A stretch of 61,701 bases of DNA from Bacteroidota bacterium (GCA_963169325.1 CAUJEY010000167.1:1-61701); one strand, 5' to 3'; shown: positions 16,043-25,439, counted from the first letter of the stretch. Made by a program: numbers and translations. Notes: generated by a model from the letters alone, not told the origin.

Positions 16043-16813
16043 TTATGCCTGCAACATTTGAATTGCCTTTATATCGAACAGTTCCAAGCCATGGCTGCCA
16101 AGAATTTCCAGGCGGCCATCCCCCTGAACGCCTTGAATAGTGCCCGAAAAAACGCTGCCATCCGGCCGGGCAAAATTCCGCAACGCGCCGAGACCGAGCA
16201 GGTGTTCGCGGTATTCGGCCCTCAGGATTTCCGTCTGGCCGGCCTTCAGTTGAAGGTAACGGCGTTCCAAACATTCGAACAACGTTTCAGCAACCGCTTC
16301 CAGGTCGAAGGTACGTCCAGTGGCCAAGCACAGGGAAGTGGCGTTTGGTATCTCGGGCGGAAATGCCGTTTGGTTCACATTTAATCCGATACCCACAATC
16401 GACGTTTCCAGGTGATTTCCGGTGAGGGTATTTTGAATGAGAATGCCCGCCGTTTTGCGGTCGCCAAGGTAAATATCATTGGGCCATTTGATGGTGGACG
16501 GTTGACGGTTGACGGTAGACGGTAGACGGTTGACGGTGTCTAAGAGGGCCAGGGCTACTGCTTCGCTCAGCCGGAATTGATCCGTTATTTTTAACCAGTT
16601 GGGGTATAAAATCACACTTAAGGTGAGGTTAACACCAGGTTCTGTTAGCCATTTACTGCCAAATTGTCCGCGCCCGGCTGACTGGCTGTCAGCCCGGACG
16701 ACCGTACCCTCAGATGGTCTGCTTTTTGCCAGTAAATCCCGGGCATAATCGTTTGTGGAAGGAAGTTCGTCGAAACGGTAGTAAACTTTTCCGGTAAAAA
16801 GTGTGTTTTTCAT
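16043..16813 (-). CDS. birA: Biotin--protein ligase with a repeat-derived insertion
   Basis: 256 residues, a short form without the DNA-binding N-terminal domain. It activates biotin as biotinyl-AMP and attaches it to carrier proteins such as acetyl-CoA carboxylase BCCP. Visible motifs are STND (19-22), GRGQFGSKW (48-55 region, the biotinyl-AMP loop), KWPND (109-113) and the GIGLNVN strand. Residues 93-107 (TVNRLPSTVNRQPST) are encoded by a tandem heptamer array at 16493-16537 that sits directly before KWPND. Homologues normally reach KWPND without this segment. Since a cell needs this enzyme, the insertion is presumably tolerated. The C-terminal SH3-like domain (GTIQGVQGDGRLEI) is present. 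Confidence 0.95.
   Translation of the reverse strand: MKNTLFTGKVYYRFDELPSTNDYARDLLAKSRPSEGTVVRADSQSAGRGQFGSKWLTEPGVNLTLSVILYPNWLKITDQFRLSEAVALALLDTVNRLPSTVNRQPSTIKWPNDIYLGDRKTAGILIQNTLTGNHLETSIVGIGLNVNQTAFPPEIPNATSLCLATGRTFDLEAVAETLFECLERRYLQLKAGQTEILRAEYREHLLGLGALRNFARPDGSVFSGTIQGVQGDGRLEILGSHGLELFDIKAIQMLQA
16493..16537. repeat. Heptamer tandem array inside birA
   Basis: Six heptamers (GGTGGAC, GGTTGAC, GGTTGAC, GGTAGAC, GGTAGAC, GGTTGAC) plus GGT lie in phase with the birA reading frame. It is built like the extragenic short-word arrays but is inside a coding sequence. Confidence 0.9.
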
Positions 16814-16852
16814 ACGCTTTGGAACATTTTACCCGCTACAAAAGGCTCTTCC

Positions 16853-16884
16853 TTTGCCAGCGCTCGTAAAGTTCCGTACTTTTA
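16853..16884 (+). promoter_or_regulatory. Candidate promoter of rsfS
   Basis: TTTG (16853-16856) and TACTTTTA (16877-16884, close to TAnnTTTG) are 20 bp apart and lie about 40 bp upstream of the TTG start. The fit to the Bacteroidota -33/-7 consensus is good but one base off in the -7 box. Confidence 0.45.
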
Positions 16885-16924
16885 TGCCGGCTCGGATTAG
16901 TACTATCGGGAAAAATATCCGAAA

Positions 16925-17365
16925 TTGATTTCAATTGCCGATCAATATTCAACTTTACAAAATTTCAAACGTTTGAATCTGACAACATTACGGCGGTCTA
17001 AACCCCGCGACCTCGACACCGAAAATCTCAATCATGCGATCATTGAAGGCATCCGGGATAAAAAAGGTAAAAATATAATTCAATTAGACCTGCGGCGCCT
17101 TGAAGATGCCCCGGCAGATTTTTTTATTATTTGCGAAGGGGATTCCAGTACCCACATAAAGGCAATTTCCGACAGCATTTATAAAAAGGTGAAAGAAGAT
17201 GTGTACACCACGCCATCACACACCGAAGGTTCAACCAATGCCCGTTGGGTTTTGATGGATTATTTTAATACGGTTGTACATGTTTTTTACCCGGAAACAC
17301 GACAGTTTTATGAGCTGGAACAACTTTGGAGTGATGCAGAGTCGACCGAATTTGCAGAAGTTTGA
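16925..17365 (+). CDS. rsfS: Ribosomal silencing factor (RsfS/Iojap family)
   Basis: Up to 146 residues. The family core is complete: KKGKNIIQLDLRRLEDAPAD, FFIICEGDSSTHIKAISDSI, and near the end GSTNARWVLMDYFNTVVHVF followed by YELEQLW. RsfS binds uL14 on the 50S subunit and blocks subunit joining in slow growth. There is no ATG before residue 111, so translation must begin at a non-ATG codon. The TTG at 16925 is the first possible one. A TTG at 16973 (before NLTTLRR) would give a length closer to the family norm. In many bacteria the gene neighbours replication or proteostasis genes. Here ftsH follows after a long palindrome. Confidence 0.92.
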   Translation: MISIADQYSTLQNFKRLNLTTLRRSKPRDLDTENLNHAIIEGIRDKKGKNIIQLDLRRLEDAPADFFIICEGDSSTHIKAISDSIYKKVKEDVYTTPSHTEGSTNARWVLMDYFNTVVHVFYPETRQFYELEQLWSDAESTEFAEV

Positions 17366-17396
17366 TCATGCCCACTCAACCTTGATAAAACAAAAG

Positions 17397-17509
17397 TGTT
17401 GTGGGGCGTCCCGAATTCTCGGGATTAATTCGCCCGCAGTGCAGGTGGGTTAAAAATTCACCCGCAGTGCAGGCGAATTAATCCCGAGAATTCGGGACGC
17501 CCCACAACA
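17397..17509. repeat. Long perfect palindrome between rsfS and ftsH
   Basis: A 38-bp arm (17397-17434) is repeated in inverted form at 17472-17509. Inside each arm is the smaller palindrome CCCGAATTCTCGGG or its mirror. Between the arms, CCCGCAGTGCAGG occurs twice as a direct repeat (near 17433 and 17461). It starts 29 bp after the rsfS stop and ends 28 bp before the ftsH start. It could act as a terminator or attenuator, or be a mobile palindromic element. Confidence 0.85.
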
Positions 17510-17536
17510 CAACGCCATACAACACACAAAAGAATT

Positions 17537-19603
17537 ATGAGCAAAGAACAGCGTAAGCGCGACGACGAACTCGACGATCAGCGCCCACCACGCGAAGATG
17601 ATAACAACAATAGCGGCGGCGATAACATGCCGCGCTTTAGCTTTACCTGGATTTACGTCCTGATCGTACTGGCATTGCTCGGGCTTCAACTGTCCAGAAT
17701 GTTTGTGACGCCACCTACCACATCATGGGCCGACTTTGAGCGCATGGTGCGGGCCGGTGACATCGAAAAACTGGAAGTCGTCAATAAAGAAACCGCCCGC
17801 GCCTACATTAAAAAAGATAGTTTGTGCAAATACTTCTCTTTGTTTCATATCGAGGATAAAAACGCAGACTGCCAGCCCGACAAACAATCCTGGGGTTTCA
17901 AAGCGGATCAGATGTTCGTCTCCTTCGACATCGGTACGCCGGATGTATTGGGCCGAAAACTTACTGCCCTTAATGAAAGCCTGGCGAAGGAAAAAAAGCC
18001 TCTTATCAGCGAGCGTTATATTACCGAAACAAACTGGACCGGTACGATTGTTACGTATCTGATTCCCCTGCTCCTGTTGATGGGCCTTTGGATTTTTATC
18101 CTGCGGCGTATGGGCGGTGGCGGTGGCGGCCCGGGTTCGCAAATTTTCAATATCGGCAAATCGAAAGCGACCTTGTTCGACAACAACGCCAAGGTAAATA
18201 TCACGTTCACCGATGTGGCCGGTTTGGATGAAGCAAAAGAAGAAGTGATGGAAATCGTGGATTTTCTGAAAAATCCAAAAAAATACACCACGCTGGGCGG
18301 TAAAATACCCAAAGGCGTACTGTTGGTCGGACCGCCCGGTACGGGTAAAACGCTGCTGGCGAAAGCCGTGGCAGGAGAAGCCGGCGTACCGTTCTTTTCT
18401 ATTTCAGGATCCGATTTTGTGGAAATGTTCGTGGGTGTGGGCGCTTCACGCGTCCGCGACCTGTTCCGGCAGGCCCGCGAGAAAGCACCTTGTATCATTT
18501 TTATCGATGAAATTGATGCTATCGGTCGCGCTCGCGGACGTGGCGCCATACAGGGCGGCAACGACGAACGGGAAAACACGCTCAACCAACTCCTCGTGGA
18601 AATGGACGGTTTCCCAACCGACAAAGGGGTCATCCTTATGGCCGCTACCAACCGGCCCGATATCCTCGACCAGGCGCTGATGCGTCCGGGTCGTTTCGAC
18701 CGGCAGATCGGTATCGGCCGGCCCGACCTGAAAGGCCGGGCCCAGATTTTCAATGTACACCTGAAAAATATCAAAGTCGGCCCCGATGTCACCCCCGACG
18801 CCCTGGCCGAAATGACCCCGGGCTTCGTGGGCGCCGACATCGCCAACGTATGCAACGAGGCCGCATTGATTGCCGCCCGCCGCAACAAAAAAGCCGTGGA
18901 TCTCGACGATTTCAACTACGCCCTCGATAAAGTAATCGGCGGTCTGGAGAAGAAAAACAAAATCATCAGCCCGGAGGAAAAACAAATTATCGCTTATCAT
19001 GAAGCCGGCCACGCCTTGTGCGGCTGGTTCCTTGAACATGCCCATCCGCTGGTAAAAGTGACCATTGTACCCCGTGGACTGGCTGCGCTCGGCTATGCAC
19101 AGTATCTGCCCAAAGAGCAATATATCACCCGCAAGGAAAAACTGCTCGACGATATTTGTATGACCCTTGGCGGTCGCGCTGCCGAATCGGTCGTATTCGA
19201 CAAAATCAGTACCGGGGCACAAAGCGACCTGGACCACATCACAAGGCTGTCGTACGATATGATTATCAACTACGGCATGAATGAAAAAGTAGGCAATGTA
19301 TCATTCTACTCCATGCTGAATGAAAGTTATCAGCGGCCGTTCTCCGAGCAAACTGCCTACCTGATCGACATAGAGGTGAAGTCGATGATCGACGAACAGT
19401 ACGAACGGGCAAAAAACCTCCTGCGCGATAAACGTAAAGAACTTGATGCACTGGCTAAAGCACTTCTGGAAAAAGAAGTGCTGAAACGCGCCGACCTGGA
19501 AAGTATCATCGGCAAACGGCCGTTTGCCGATCCTACACCGGGCGAAAGCGCCAGTATACCGGAGGTCGGCCCCGTTCGGGGCACGGATGATGAGGAGGAA
19601 TAA
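17537..19603 (+). CDS. ftsH: ATP-dependent zinc metalloprotease FtsH
   Basis: 688 residues. After an acidic cytosolic N-terminus, transmembrane helices at about 36-56 and 172-190 enclose a periplasmic domain. The AAA module follows: Walker A GPPGTGKT (265-272), Walker B FIDEID (322-327), the pore motif MFVG (297-300) and the second region of homology [20 protein letters not shown] (371-390). The protease site is HEAGH (488-492). FtsH forms a membrane hexamer that degrades misfolded membrane proteins and short-lived regulators. The acidic tail ends DDEEE. The start ATG at 17537 is just past the palindrome, and the gene ends against a palindromic word array shared with the convergent channel gene. 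Confidence 0.98.
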   Translation: MSKEQRKRDDELDDQRPPREDDNNNSGGDNMPRFSFTWIYVLIVLALLGLQLSRMFVTPPTTSWADFERMVRAGDIEKLEVVNKETARAYIKKDSLCKYFSLFHIEDKNADCQPDKQSWGFKADQMFVSFDIGTPDVLGRKLTALNESLAKEKKPLISERYITETNWTGTIVTYLIPLLLLMGLWIFILRRMGGGGGGPGSQIFNIGKSKATLFDNNAKVNITFTDVAGLDEAKEEVMEIVDFLKNPKKYTTLGGKIPKGVLLVGPPGTGKTLLAKAVAGEAGVPFFSISGSDFVEMFVGVGASRVRDLFRQAREKAPCIIFIDEIDAIGRARGRGAIQGGNDERENTLNQLLVEMDGFPTDKGVILMAATNRPDILDQALMRPGRFDRQIGIGRPDLKGRAQIFNVHLKNIKVGPDVTPDALAEMTPGFVGADIANVCNEAALIAARRNKKAVDLDDFNYALDKVIGGLEKKNKIISPEEKQIIAYHEAGHALCGWFLEHAHPLVKVTIVPRGLAALGYAQYLPKEQYITRKEKLLDDICMTLGGRAAESVVFDKISTGAQSDLDHITRLSYDMIINYGMNEKVGNVSFYSMLNESYQRPFSEQTAYLIDIEVKSMIDEQYERAKNLLRDKRKELDALAKALLEKEVLKRADLESIIGKRPFADPTPGESASIPEVGPVRGTDDEEE

Positions 19604-19733
19604 TTGTTTGAAGGTTACTGGTTGGAAGGTTTGAAGGTTACTGGTTGGAAGGTTACTGGTTCACGCGTCTAACCAGTAACCTTCCAACCAGTAACCTTCA
19701 AACCTTCTAACCAGTAACCTTTTAAAATTCAAA
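19604..19733. repeat. Palindromic array of GGTTTGAAGGTTACT words
   Basis: The left half repeats GGTT every 7 or 8 bp (words GGTTTGA, AGGTTAC, TGGTTGG, AAGGTTT). The right half, from about 19673, carries the complements (AACCAGTAACCTTCC and similar). A short centre (CACGCGTCT) forms the loop. It fills the whole gap between the stops of ftsH and the MscS gene, so a bidirectional terminator role is plausible. Confidence 0.85.
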
Positions 19734-20532
19734 CATTCTCCCTGCGCCGCTCTTTCGCCAATTGAATGCCCTGTACGGCAAATTCTTCTTTCAGGGCCTC
19801 ATGCATGTAATCAAGCGTATGAATATAGTGCGCTCCGGTAGTCCACCATGCGATTTCAACCTTCATATCATCCCGGCTGAGCCCGCTCACCACTACTTCC
19901 GTTTCTCTTTCAACTAACCGCCAGGGGCAGCGTACTGCCGCGGCATTGGCCGCTGCACGTACAGCCGAAAGATTGGTATTGCTGTCGACGAGCAGCGCGA
20001 TTTCCACCTGTACGTCGACGCCATTTTCGATGTTTTCAATAGCGCCATCGGTCATCTTACCATTTGGGATAATGATTTTTTTACCGTGGTCTGTGGTCAG
20101 TATGGTGTTGAAAATCTGTATTTCCGTCACATAGCCGAGTTTATCTTCCACTGATATTAGATCGCCCACCCGGTAGGGTCGGAATAGTAATATAAGCACG
20201 CCGCTGGCAAAATTGCCCAGACTGCCTTGCAACGCAAGCCCAACGGCGAAGGCAACAGCCGAAAATATGGCAATAAACGAAGTCGTTTCAATGCCTACCT
20301 GGCCGGCGACCATCAGTAACAAGGCTACTTTGAGCCCGACATCCACCATGGAAGCCAGAAACGGCCGGAGGCTGTCGTCTACCTGCCGCCTTTTCAGCAT
20401 GGTCCGAAAAGAAGCGGTGATGCGCCGGATTACCCATAATCCGATAATTAAAAGCAAAAGTGCGGCCACTACTTTAGGGCCGTATTCCAGGAGCATGTTG
20501 TAAAGTTGGTCGATGTACGTTTTTTGTTCCAT
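19729..20532 (-). CDS. MscS-family small-conductance mechanosensitive channel
   Basis: 267 residues from the ATG at 20532 (MEQKTYIDQLY...). An upstream in-frame start adds a basic stretch with no channel-like features. There are three transmembrane helices, with the pore-lining TM3 rich in Gly/Ala (FAVGLALQGSLGNFASGVLIL). They are followed by the MscS beta domain (FRPYRVGDLISVEDKLGYVTEI, then TTDHGKKIIIPNGKM) and the alpha/beta vestibule. The helix pattern and length match simple MscS proteins, which release solutes on osmotic downshock. The last codons overlap the palindromic array shared with ftsH. Confidence 0.93.
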   Translation of the reverse strand: MEQKTYIDQLYNMLLEYGPKVVAALLLLIIGLWVIRRITASFRTMLKRRQVDDSLRPFLASMVDVGLKVALLLMVAGQVGIETTSFIAIFSAVAFAVGLALQGSLGNFASGVLILLFRPYRVGDLISVEDKLGYVTEIQIFNTILTTDHGKKIIIPNGKMTDGAIENIENGVDVQVEIALLVDSNTNLSAVRAAANAAAVRCPWRLVERETEVVVSGLSRDDMKVEIAWWTTGAHYIHTLDYMHEALKEEFAVQGIQLAKERRRENV

Positions 20533-20731
20533 TAACGTTTGTTTTGTGTTACTGACCTTATCCGGACTGGATTTTGGCGAAATGTGGCGCAAAGTCGATA
20601 AAAAGCCGCTAATCTTGCGGTCCATTTTTGGGTTAATTTTTAGGGCCGGCGCCCGGCCGGCATTTTACCAAACCGGTCACAGATCACGAACTACTGACCA
20701 CTTTTCAAGTTGCTCAATCAATATTTTATCT

Positions 20732-23440
20732 ATGTCCATTTTTTTGAATAACAGCAAAAACCTGTTTACGCTCACCTTTCTGGCAACCTTGTTTATCCTG
20801 CTTGCCTGTACGCCGAAGACCGGCGATAAAATGGCCGGCGTTCCGGCGCCCGCTCACCCCGTGGAATCCGCCGAATGGGACACAATAAGTAAACCACTGA
20901 TGGGTGAAGAAACGGAGGAGGAAGAAGAACCGGAGGAATACCATTTCATGGACGAGGCCCTGGTTACCCCGGAAGATGACGGCAGTTCGAGGCCCGATAC
21001 GCTTGCGCCGTATAATGCATCCCATACCTTCGAACACGACCTTATCCACACCAAACTGGAACTGTCGTTCGACTGGGAGAAAAAACGCGCCAACGGCAAA
21101 GCCACCCTTACCCTGAAACCCTGGTTTTATCCGACCGATAAACTGACACTGGATGCCAAAAACTTCGATATCCACTCGGTGGCCTTCGCGGGCGTAAAAG
21201 AACCCTTGAAATACGACTATAACAAAGAGCAACTCGTGATCCACCTGGCTAAAACTATGACCCGTAATGACGAGTATAAAGTGGTGATCGATTATACCGC
21301 CAAACCCGACGAACGCGAATCGTATGGCGGCAGCGCTGCTATCACCAGCGATAAAGGCCTCTATTTTATCAACGCCGACGGGGCAGATCCGGATAAACCC
21401 AAACAAATCTGGACCCAGGGCGAGACGGAAAGCAACTCCTTCTGGTTCCCCACCGTGGACAAACCCAACGAGCGCTGCACACAGGAAATGTACCTTACCG
21501 TGGAGGATAAATACAAAACCCTGTCGAACGGCGTCCTGGTGTCATCGAAAAAAAATACCAACGGTACCCGCACCGATTACTGGAAAATGGATAAGCCGCA
21601 CGCCCCGTACTTGTTTATGATGGCCATTGGCGAATACGCCGTGGTAAAAGACAAATGGCGGAATATACCGGTAGAGTATTACGTGGAACCAAAATTCGAA
21701 CCACACGCCCGCGATATTTTCCCCTATACCCCCGAAATGCTGGAGTTTTTCTCCAGCAAACTGAACTATACCTATCCCTGGCCCAAATTCTCCCAGGTGG
21801 TTGTGCGCGACTATGTAAGCGGCGCCATGGAAAATACCACGGCGGTTATTTTCGGCGAGTTTATGCAAAAGGACAAACGCGGCTTGCTCGACGATCATTT
21901 GACGAATGAAAAAGTAGTGGCGCATGAAATGTTCCACCACTGGTTCGGCGACCTGGTCACCACCGAAAGTTGGTCCAATCTGACGCTCAACGAAGGGTTT
22001 GCCAATTATTCGGAATACCTCTGGCTCGAACACAAGTACGGGCGCGATGAAGCCGACTTCCACGAATTCAACGAACGGCAGGGCTATGTATATTCTGCCC
22101 TGGACGGCGGCCACCCGCTGATTCACTTCGGCTACGAAGACAAGGAAAGTATGTTCGATGCCCACTCCTACAACAAGGGCGGCGCCATCCTGCACATGCT
22201 TCGCCAGCAGGTCGGCGACGATGCCTTTTTTGCCGCTTTGAGTCGTTATTTGAAACGAAATGAATTTACCGACGTTGAGGCGCACGAACTGCGGCTGGCG
22301 TTTGAAGACGTTACGGGGCAAGACCTCAACTGGTTTTTCAACCAATGGTTCTATAGCGCCGGACATCCTAATCTCAGCATCCGCTATGATTGGGACGAGG
22401 AGACTAAAAAAGCTACCGTTTCCCTGGAACAAACCCAGGAAGCCTCGAAGGACATGCCTTACATCTTCGATTTACCGCTGACCGTGGATGTTTACGACGC
22501 CTCCGGCAAAGCCCGCCGCGAACAAATCCGAATGACCAAACGCAGCCAGACCTTTAGCTTTGATGCCCCGGTAAAACCGGCTCTGATCAATGTGGATGCC
22601 GAAAAAATGCTTCTGGCCGTAAAATCGGATCAACACAGTGAGGAAGAGTGGGCTTTTATGTACCGGCATGCACCGGTATTCCTCGATCGTTGGGAAGCCA
22701 TTGATCACCTGCAAACAGCCACGTCGCCCCTGGCCCTGCAAATCATGCAGGAGGCTCTTCGGGATAAGCACTGGTCTATTCGCCAGGCTGCGCTCGGAAA
22801 AGCAGACATGCGTATAGCCGAGGTGAAGGATGCCGTGGCAAAAATGGCGGAAAATGATACCGAACCGGCCGTTCGGGCTGCTGCAATTATGGCATTGGGA
22901 CAAACTAATGACAAAAAATACGTGCCCATCTATGAAAAAGGTATGGGCGCCGAACAGCCTTACAGCGTGTTGGGCGCTGCATTGGAGGCATTGAGCCAAA
23001 CAGACGCCGATGCAGCGGTGCTTGCCGCTAAAAAACTGGAAAACGACGACAACGAAGGTGTGGTTATGGCCCTGGCAAATTTGTACGCCGAACATGCGAC
23101 GGCTTCAAACCTCCCCTGGTTTCAAAAACATGCCGCCAAAATGGACAACATGGCAGCCTTCGGTTATTACGATGCTTATGCCGGAGCGCTGATCAAACTC
23201 AATGATCAGGCGGCATTCGATCAGGCGGTCAGCGCTTTCCAGGTCGTATCCCTGGACGCTAAGGCCAGCCTTTGGCGCCGGTTTGCCAACACTAAAGCCA
23301 TTGCCGACCTGCGCAACAACTACCGGGAATTGGCAAATAAAACGAAAGCGGATGAGTTAAGCGCTATCCTGGACGCTATCCGGGAAAAAGAGACGGATGC
23401 GACGCTGAAATTGTATTACAGTATGTTTGATCAGCCGTAA
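20732..23440 (+). CDS. M1-family aminopeptidase, lipoprotein, with HEAT-like C-terminus
   Basis: 902 residues from the ATG at 20732, which starts a lipoprotein signal (lipobox LLAC, Cys26). An in-frame start at 20513 would overlap the divergent channel gene. The GAMEN exopeptidase motif is at 364-368. The zinc motif HEMFH (398-402) with the third ligand E421 gives HExxH-x18-E. Residues about 640-890 are helical repeats (HWSIRQAALGKADMRIAEV, AVRAAAIMALGQTND) that look like HEAT repeats. The enzyme removes N-terminal residues from peptides, here probably at the outer membrane or periplasm. An acidic linker (EETEEEEEPEE) follows the lipid anchor. A hairpin with a T-run follows the stop. Confidence 0.95.
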   Translation: MSIFLNNSKNLFTLTFLATLFILLACTPKTGDKMAGVPAPAHPVESAEWDTISKPLMGEETEEEEEPEEYHFMDEALVTPEDDGSSRPDTLAPYNASHTFEHDLIHTKLELSFDWEKKRANGKATLTLKPWFYPTDKLTLDAKNFDIHSVAFAGVKEPLKYDYNKEQLVIHLAKTMTRNDEYKVVIDYTAKPDERESYGGSAAITSDKGLYFINADGADPDKPKQIWTQGETESNSFWFPTVDKPNERCTQEMYLTVEDKYKTLSNGVLVSSKKNTNGTRTDYWKMDKPHAPYLFMMAIGEYAVVKDKWRNIPVEYYVEPKFEPHARDIFPYTPEMLEFFSSKLNYTYPWPKFSQVVVRDYVSGAMENTTAVIFGEFMQKDKRGLLDDHLTNEKVVAHEMFHHWFGDLVTTESWSNLTLNEGFANYSEYLWLEHKYGRDEADFHEFNERQGYVYSALDGGHPLIHFGYEDKESMFDAHSYNKGGAILHMLRQQVGDDAFFAALSRYLKRNEFTDVEAHELRLAFEDVTGQDLNWFFNQWFYSAGHPNLSIRYDWDEETKKATVSLEQTQEASKDMPYIFDLPLTVDVYDASGKARREQIRMTKRSQTFSFDAPVKPALINVDAEKMLLAVKSDQHSEEEWAFMYRHAPVFLDRWEAIDHLQTATSPLALQIMQEALRDKHWSIRQAALGKADMRIAEVKDAVAKMAENDTEPAVRAAAIMALGQTNDKKYVPIYEKGMGAEQPYSVLGAALEALSQTDADAAVLAAKKLENDDNEGVVMALANLYAEHATASNLPWFQKHAAKMDNMAAFGYYDAYAGALIKLNDQAAFDQAVSAFQVVSLDAKASLWRRFANTKAIADLRNNYRELANKTKADELSAILDAIREKETDATLKLYYSMFDQP

Positions 23441-23470
23441 ACGTTGGGTTGAGTGGGATAATTTAGGAGC

Positions 23471-23505
23471 GGGTGAATAATCAGATGGTTATTCACCCAC
23501 TTTTT
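23471..23505 (+). terminator. Terminator after the M1 aminopeptidase
   Basis: GGGTGAATAA (23471-23480) pairs with TTATTCACCC (23489-23498), loop TCAGATGG, followed by ACTTTTTAA. This is a classical intrinsic terminator for the plus strand, placed between convergent genes. Confidence 0.8.
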
Positions 23506-23543
23506 AATAGATTTCGGCGGGTTGAATTTAACATGCAGCAAGT

Positions 23544-25115
23544 CTAATGCAAAGAAGTCACGCTAACGCGTTCCACGTTTTTGAGAATAAGTTGAATATG
23601 CCGCTCATGCGCTTGTTTTTCGTATTCGCTAATCATCTCCAGCACGTCGTAGTCGATGAACCTGCTGTCTGAGCCGTCGATGGTCAGCACGGAATAGGGT
23701 GGTATTTTATAGAGCGCTTTTTGCAGGTTTACTTTGTTCAAAAAGGTCACCATGGAATTCAGCTTGATATAAAAATACTCGGTTGCCGATTCCTGGTGTT
23801 GCACGATTTTATACTCCGCATTGAAGTTGTTTCGAACAAGAAAGTAGATGGAAATCATCAGCCCGATAGCCACCCCAACCAGCAAGTCGGTCATTAAGAT
23901 AACAACAATCGTGATGATGAAGGGCAAAAACTGGTTCCAGCCCAGCCGGAACATCTGTCTGTAAAGCCCGGGTTTGGTCAGGTTATAACCAGTGATCAAC
24001 AATATGGCGGCCAGCGATGCAAACGGAATTTTATTCAGCGCAAATGGCACGAGCGCTACTGCGGCCAGCAAAAATAAACCATGAGTAAAGGCCGATAAAC
24101 GGGTGCGTCCACCGGCGTCCACGTTGGCTGCGCCGCGCACGATGACTGCCGTCATCGGTATTGCGCCGACCATTCCGCAGGCCATATTGCCTATGCCTTG
24201 TGCGACCAGTTCGCGGTTGACGGGGGTTCTGCGCTTGAGCGGATCCAGTTTGTCGATGGCTTCCACACAGAGCAGCGTCTCCAGGCTCGCCAGCAGCCCG
24301 ATAGTAAAAGCATCTATAAAAATGCGGTTGTTGCTGAATACTTTTGAAAAATCGGGGGTGGTTATTTCTCCAAAAATATTGGCCGGAATTTGTACGATTT
24401 GAGTGGCCCTCAACGCCCAGGCAGGGTTTATTAAGGGCATAACCAAACTTAAACCGACACCGACTGACACCGTGAGCAGCGGCAACGGCAACCACTTGGC
24501 TTTTCGCCGGAAAAAATTGCTGAACAAGACCAAAATAGCCAGCGACACAATGGTAATTAGTACCACCGGCTGTGAGAAATGGTGATAAAAGTTACCAAAA
24601 TTTTTATAAAATTTATTGACACTGAACAGGCCGGCAAAGCCCTCCGTCCAGAAATCGGGTTCGTCGTAGCCGAGCGATAAAGGGATCTGTTTGGAAATCA
24701 GGATAATGCCGATTGCCGCCAGCATACCTTTAATGACCGCCGAAGGGAAATACAAGGCTACCGTACCCAACTGTAAAATACCCAACACCAACTGAAACAC
24801 GCCGGCAAAAAATACTGCAAGCAAAAACACCTGGTAGTCGCCAAAACTGATAATGGAGGCCGCAACCACTGTAGTAAGGCCCGCGGCAGGCCCGGACACG
24901 CCCAATTGTGAGCCGCTGATTAACGATACCACGAGGCCGCCAATTACGCCGGACAAAATCCCGGCATACAAAGGCGCTCCGGAGGCTAATGAAATGCCCA
25001 GGCAAAGGGGTAAAGCCACCAAAAATACGGTAAGGCCGGCCGGCAGATCGTGTTTGAACCATATCGTCCGGTAATAGTGGCGTTTGTGCGGGTTAAGCAG
25101 AGATTTGATATCCAT
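23544..25115 (-). CDS. SulP-family anion transporter with STAS domain
   Basis: 523 residues from the ATG at 25115 (MDIKSLLNPHKRHYY). The in-frame start 27 bases upstream is less likely. About 11-12 helices span residues 15-410, with SulP signatures such as LPLCLGISLASGAPLYAGIL, GSQLGVSGPAAGLT and, near 290, ETLLCVEAIDKLD. A STAS domain occupies the last about 90 residues (YSVLTIDGSDSRFIDYDVLEMI). SulP proteins carry bicarbonate, sulfate or other anions. No carbonic anhydrase or sulfate-assimilation gene is adjacent, so the substrate stays open. The gene ends 104 bp from the M1 gene with a terminator hairpin between. Confidence 0.93.
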   Translation of the reverse strand: MDIKSLLNPHKRHYYRTIWFKHDLPAGLTVFLVALPLCLGISLASGAPLYAGILSGVIGGLVVSLISGSQLGVSGPAAGLTTVVAASIISFGDYQVFLLAVFFAGVFQLVLGILQLGTVALYFPSAVIKGMLAAIGIILISKQIPLSLGYDEPDFWTEGFAGLFSVNKFYKNFGNFYHHFSQPVVLITIVSLAILVLFSNFFRRKAKWLPLPLLTVSVGVGLSLVMPLINPAWALRATQIVQIPANIFGEITTPDFSKVFSNNRIFIDAFTIGLLASLETLLCVEAIDKLDPLKRRTPVNRELVAQGIGNMACGMVGAIPMTAVIVRGAANVDAGGRTRLSAFTHGLFLLAAVALVPFALNKIPFASLAAILLITGYNLTKPGLYRQMFRLGWNQFLPFIITIVVILMTDLLVGVAIGLMISIYFLVRNNFNAEYKIVQHQESATEYFYIKLNSMVTFLNKVNLQKALYKIPPYSVLTIDGSDSRFIDYDVLEMISEYEKQAHERHIQLILKNVERVSVTSLH

Positions 25116-25177
25116 GATTTGGCAAGCCCTGGAAAGCGGCAAATTGTTGTATATCCGGCGGACTTGCGAGCCGTTTT

Positions 25178-25336
25178 TTAACTATAGTTACCGTTAAAGG
25201 GGAAGGGGTATTTGACCCGGGAAATGATCGCTGACTCGTTCCAGAATAAGATGGGCGTGGAATTGGGCAAAAATTGGGGTAGCAGCCGGGTAAGGCAAAT
25301 AAGCAAGGTGAGCGCAAATAATACCCGGCGTTTCAT
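25178..25336 (-). CDS. Possible small secreted or membrane peptide (52 aa)
   Basis: ATG at 25336, stop at 25178. The first 20 residues (MKRRVLFALTLLICLTRLLP) have a basic start and hydrophobic core like a signal peptide. The rest is aromatic and ends in FPFNGNYS. It lies between lon and the SulP gene on the same strand. There is no recognised family. It could also be the remains of a longer gene. Only the signal-like start and an open frame support it. Confidence 0.3.
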   Translation of the reverse strand: MKRRVLFALTLLICLTRLLPQFLPNSTPILFWNESAIISRVKYPFPFNGNYS

Positions 25337-25439
25337 GGGGCAAAGGTAATGTTTTTAGGCGGTGTTTGCCGCTCCGGTGTTATAAACAGGTAATCTTTTA
25401 CGTTAAAATGGTAAGTAGTTAGCACAGATTTTAGACCAC

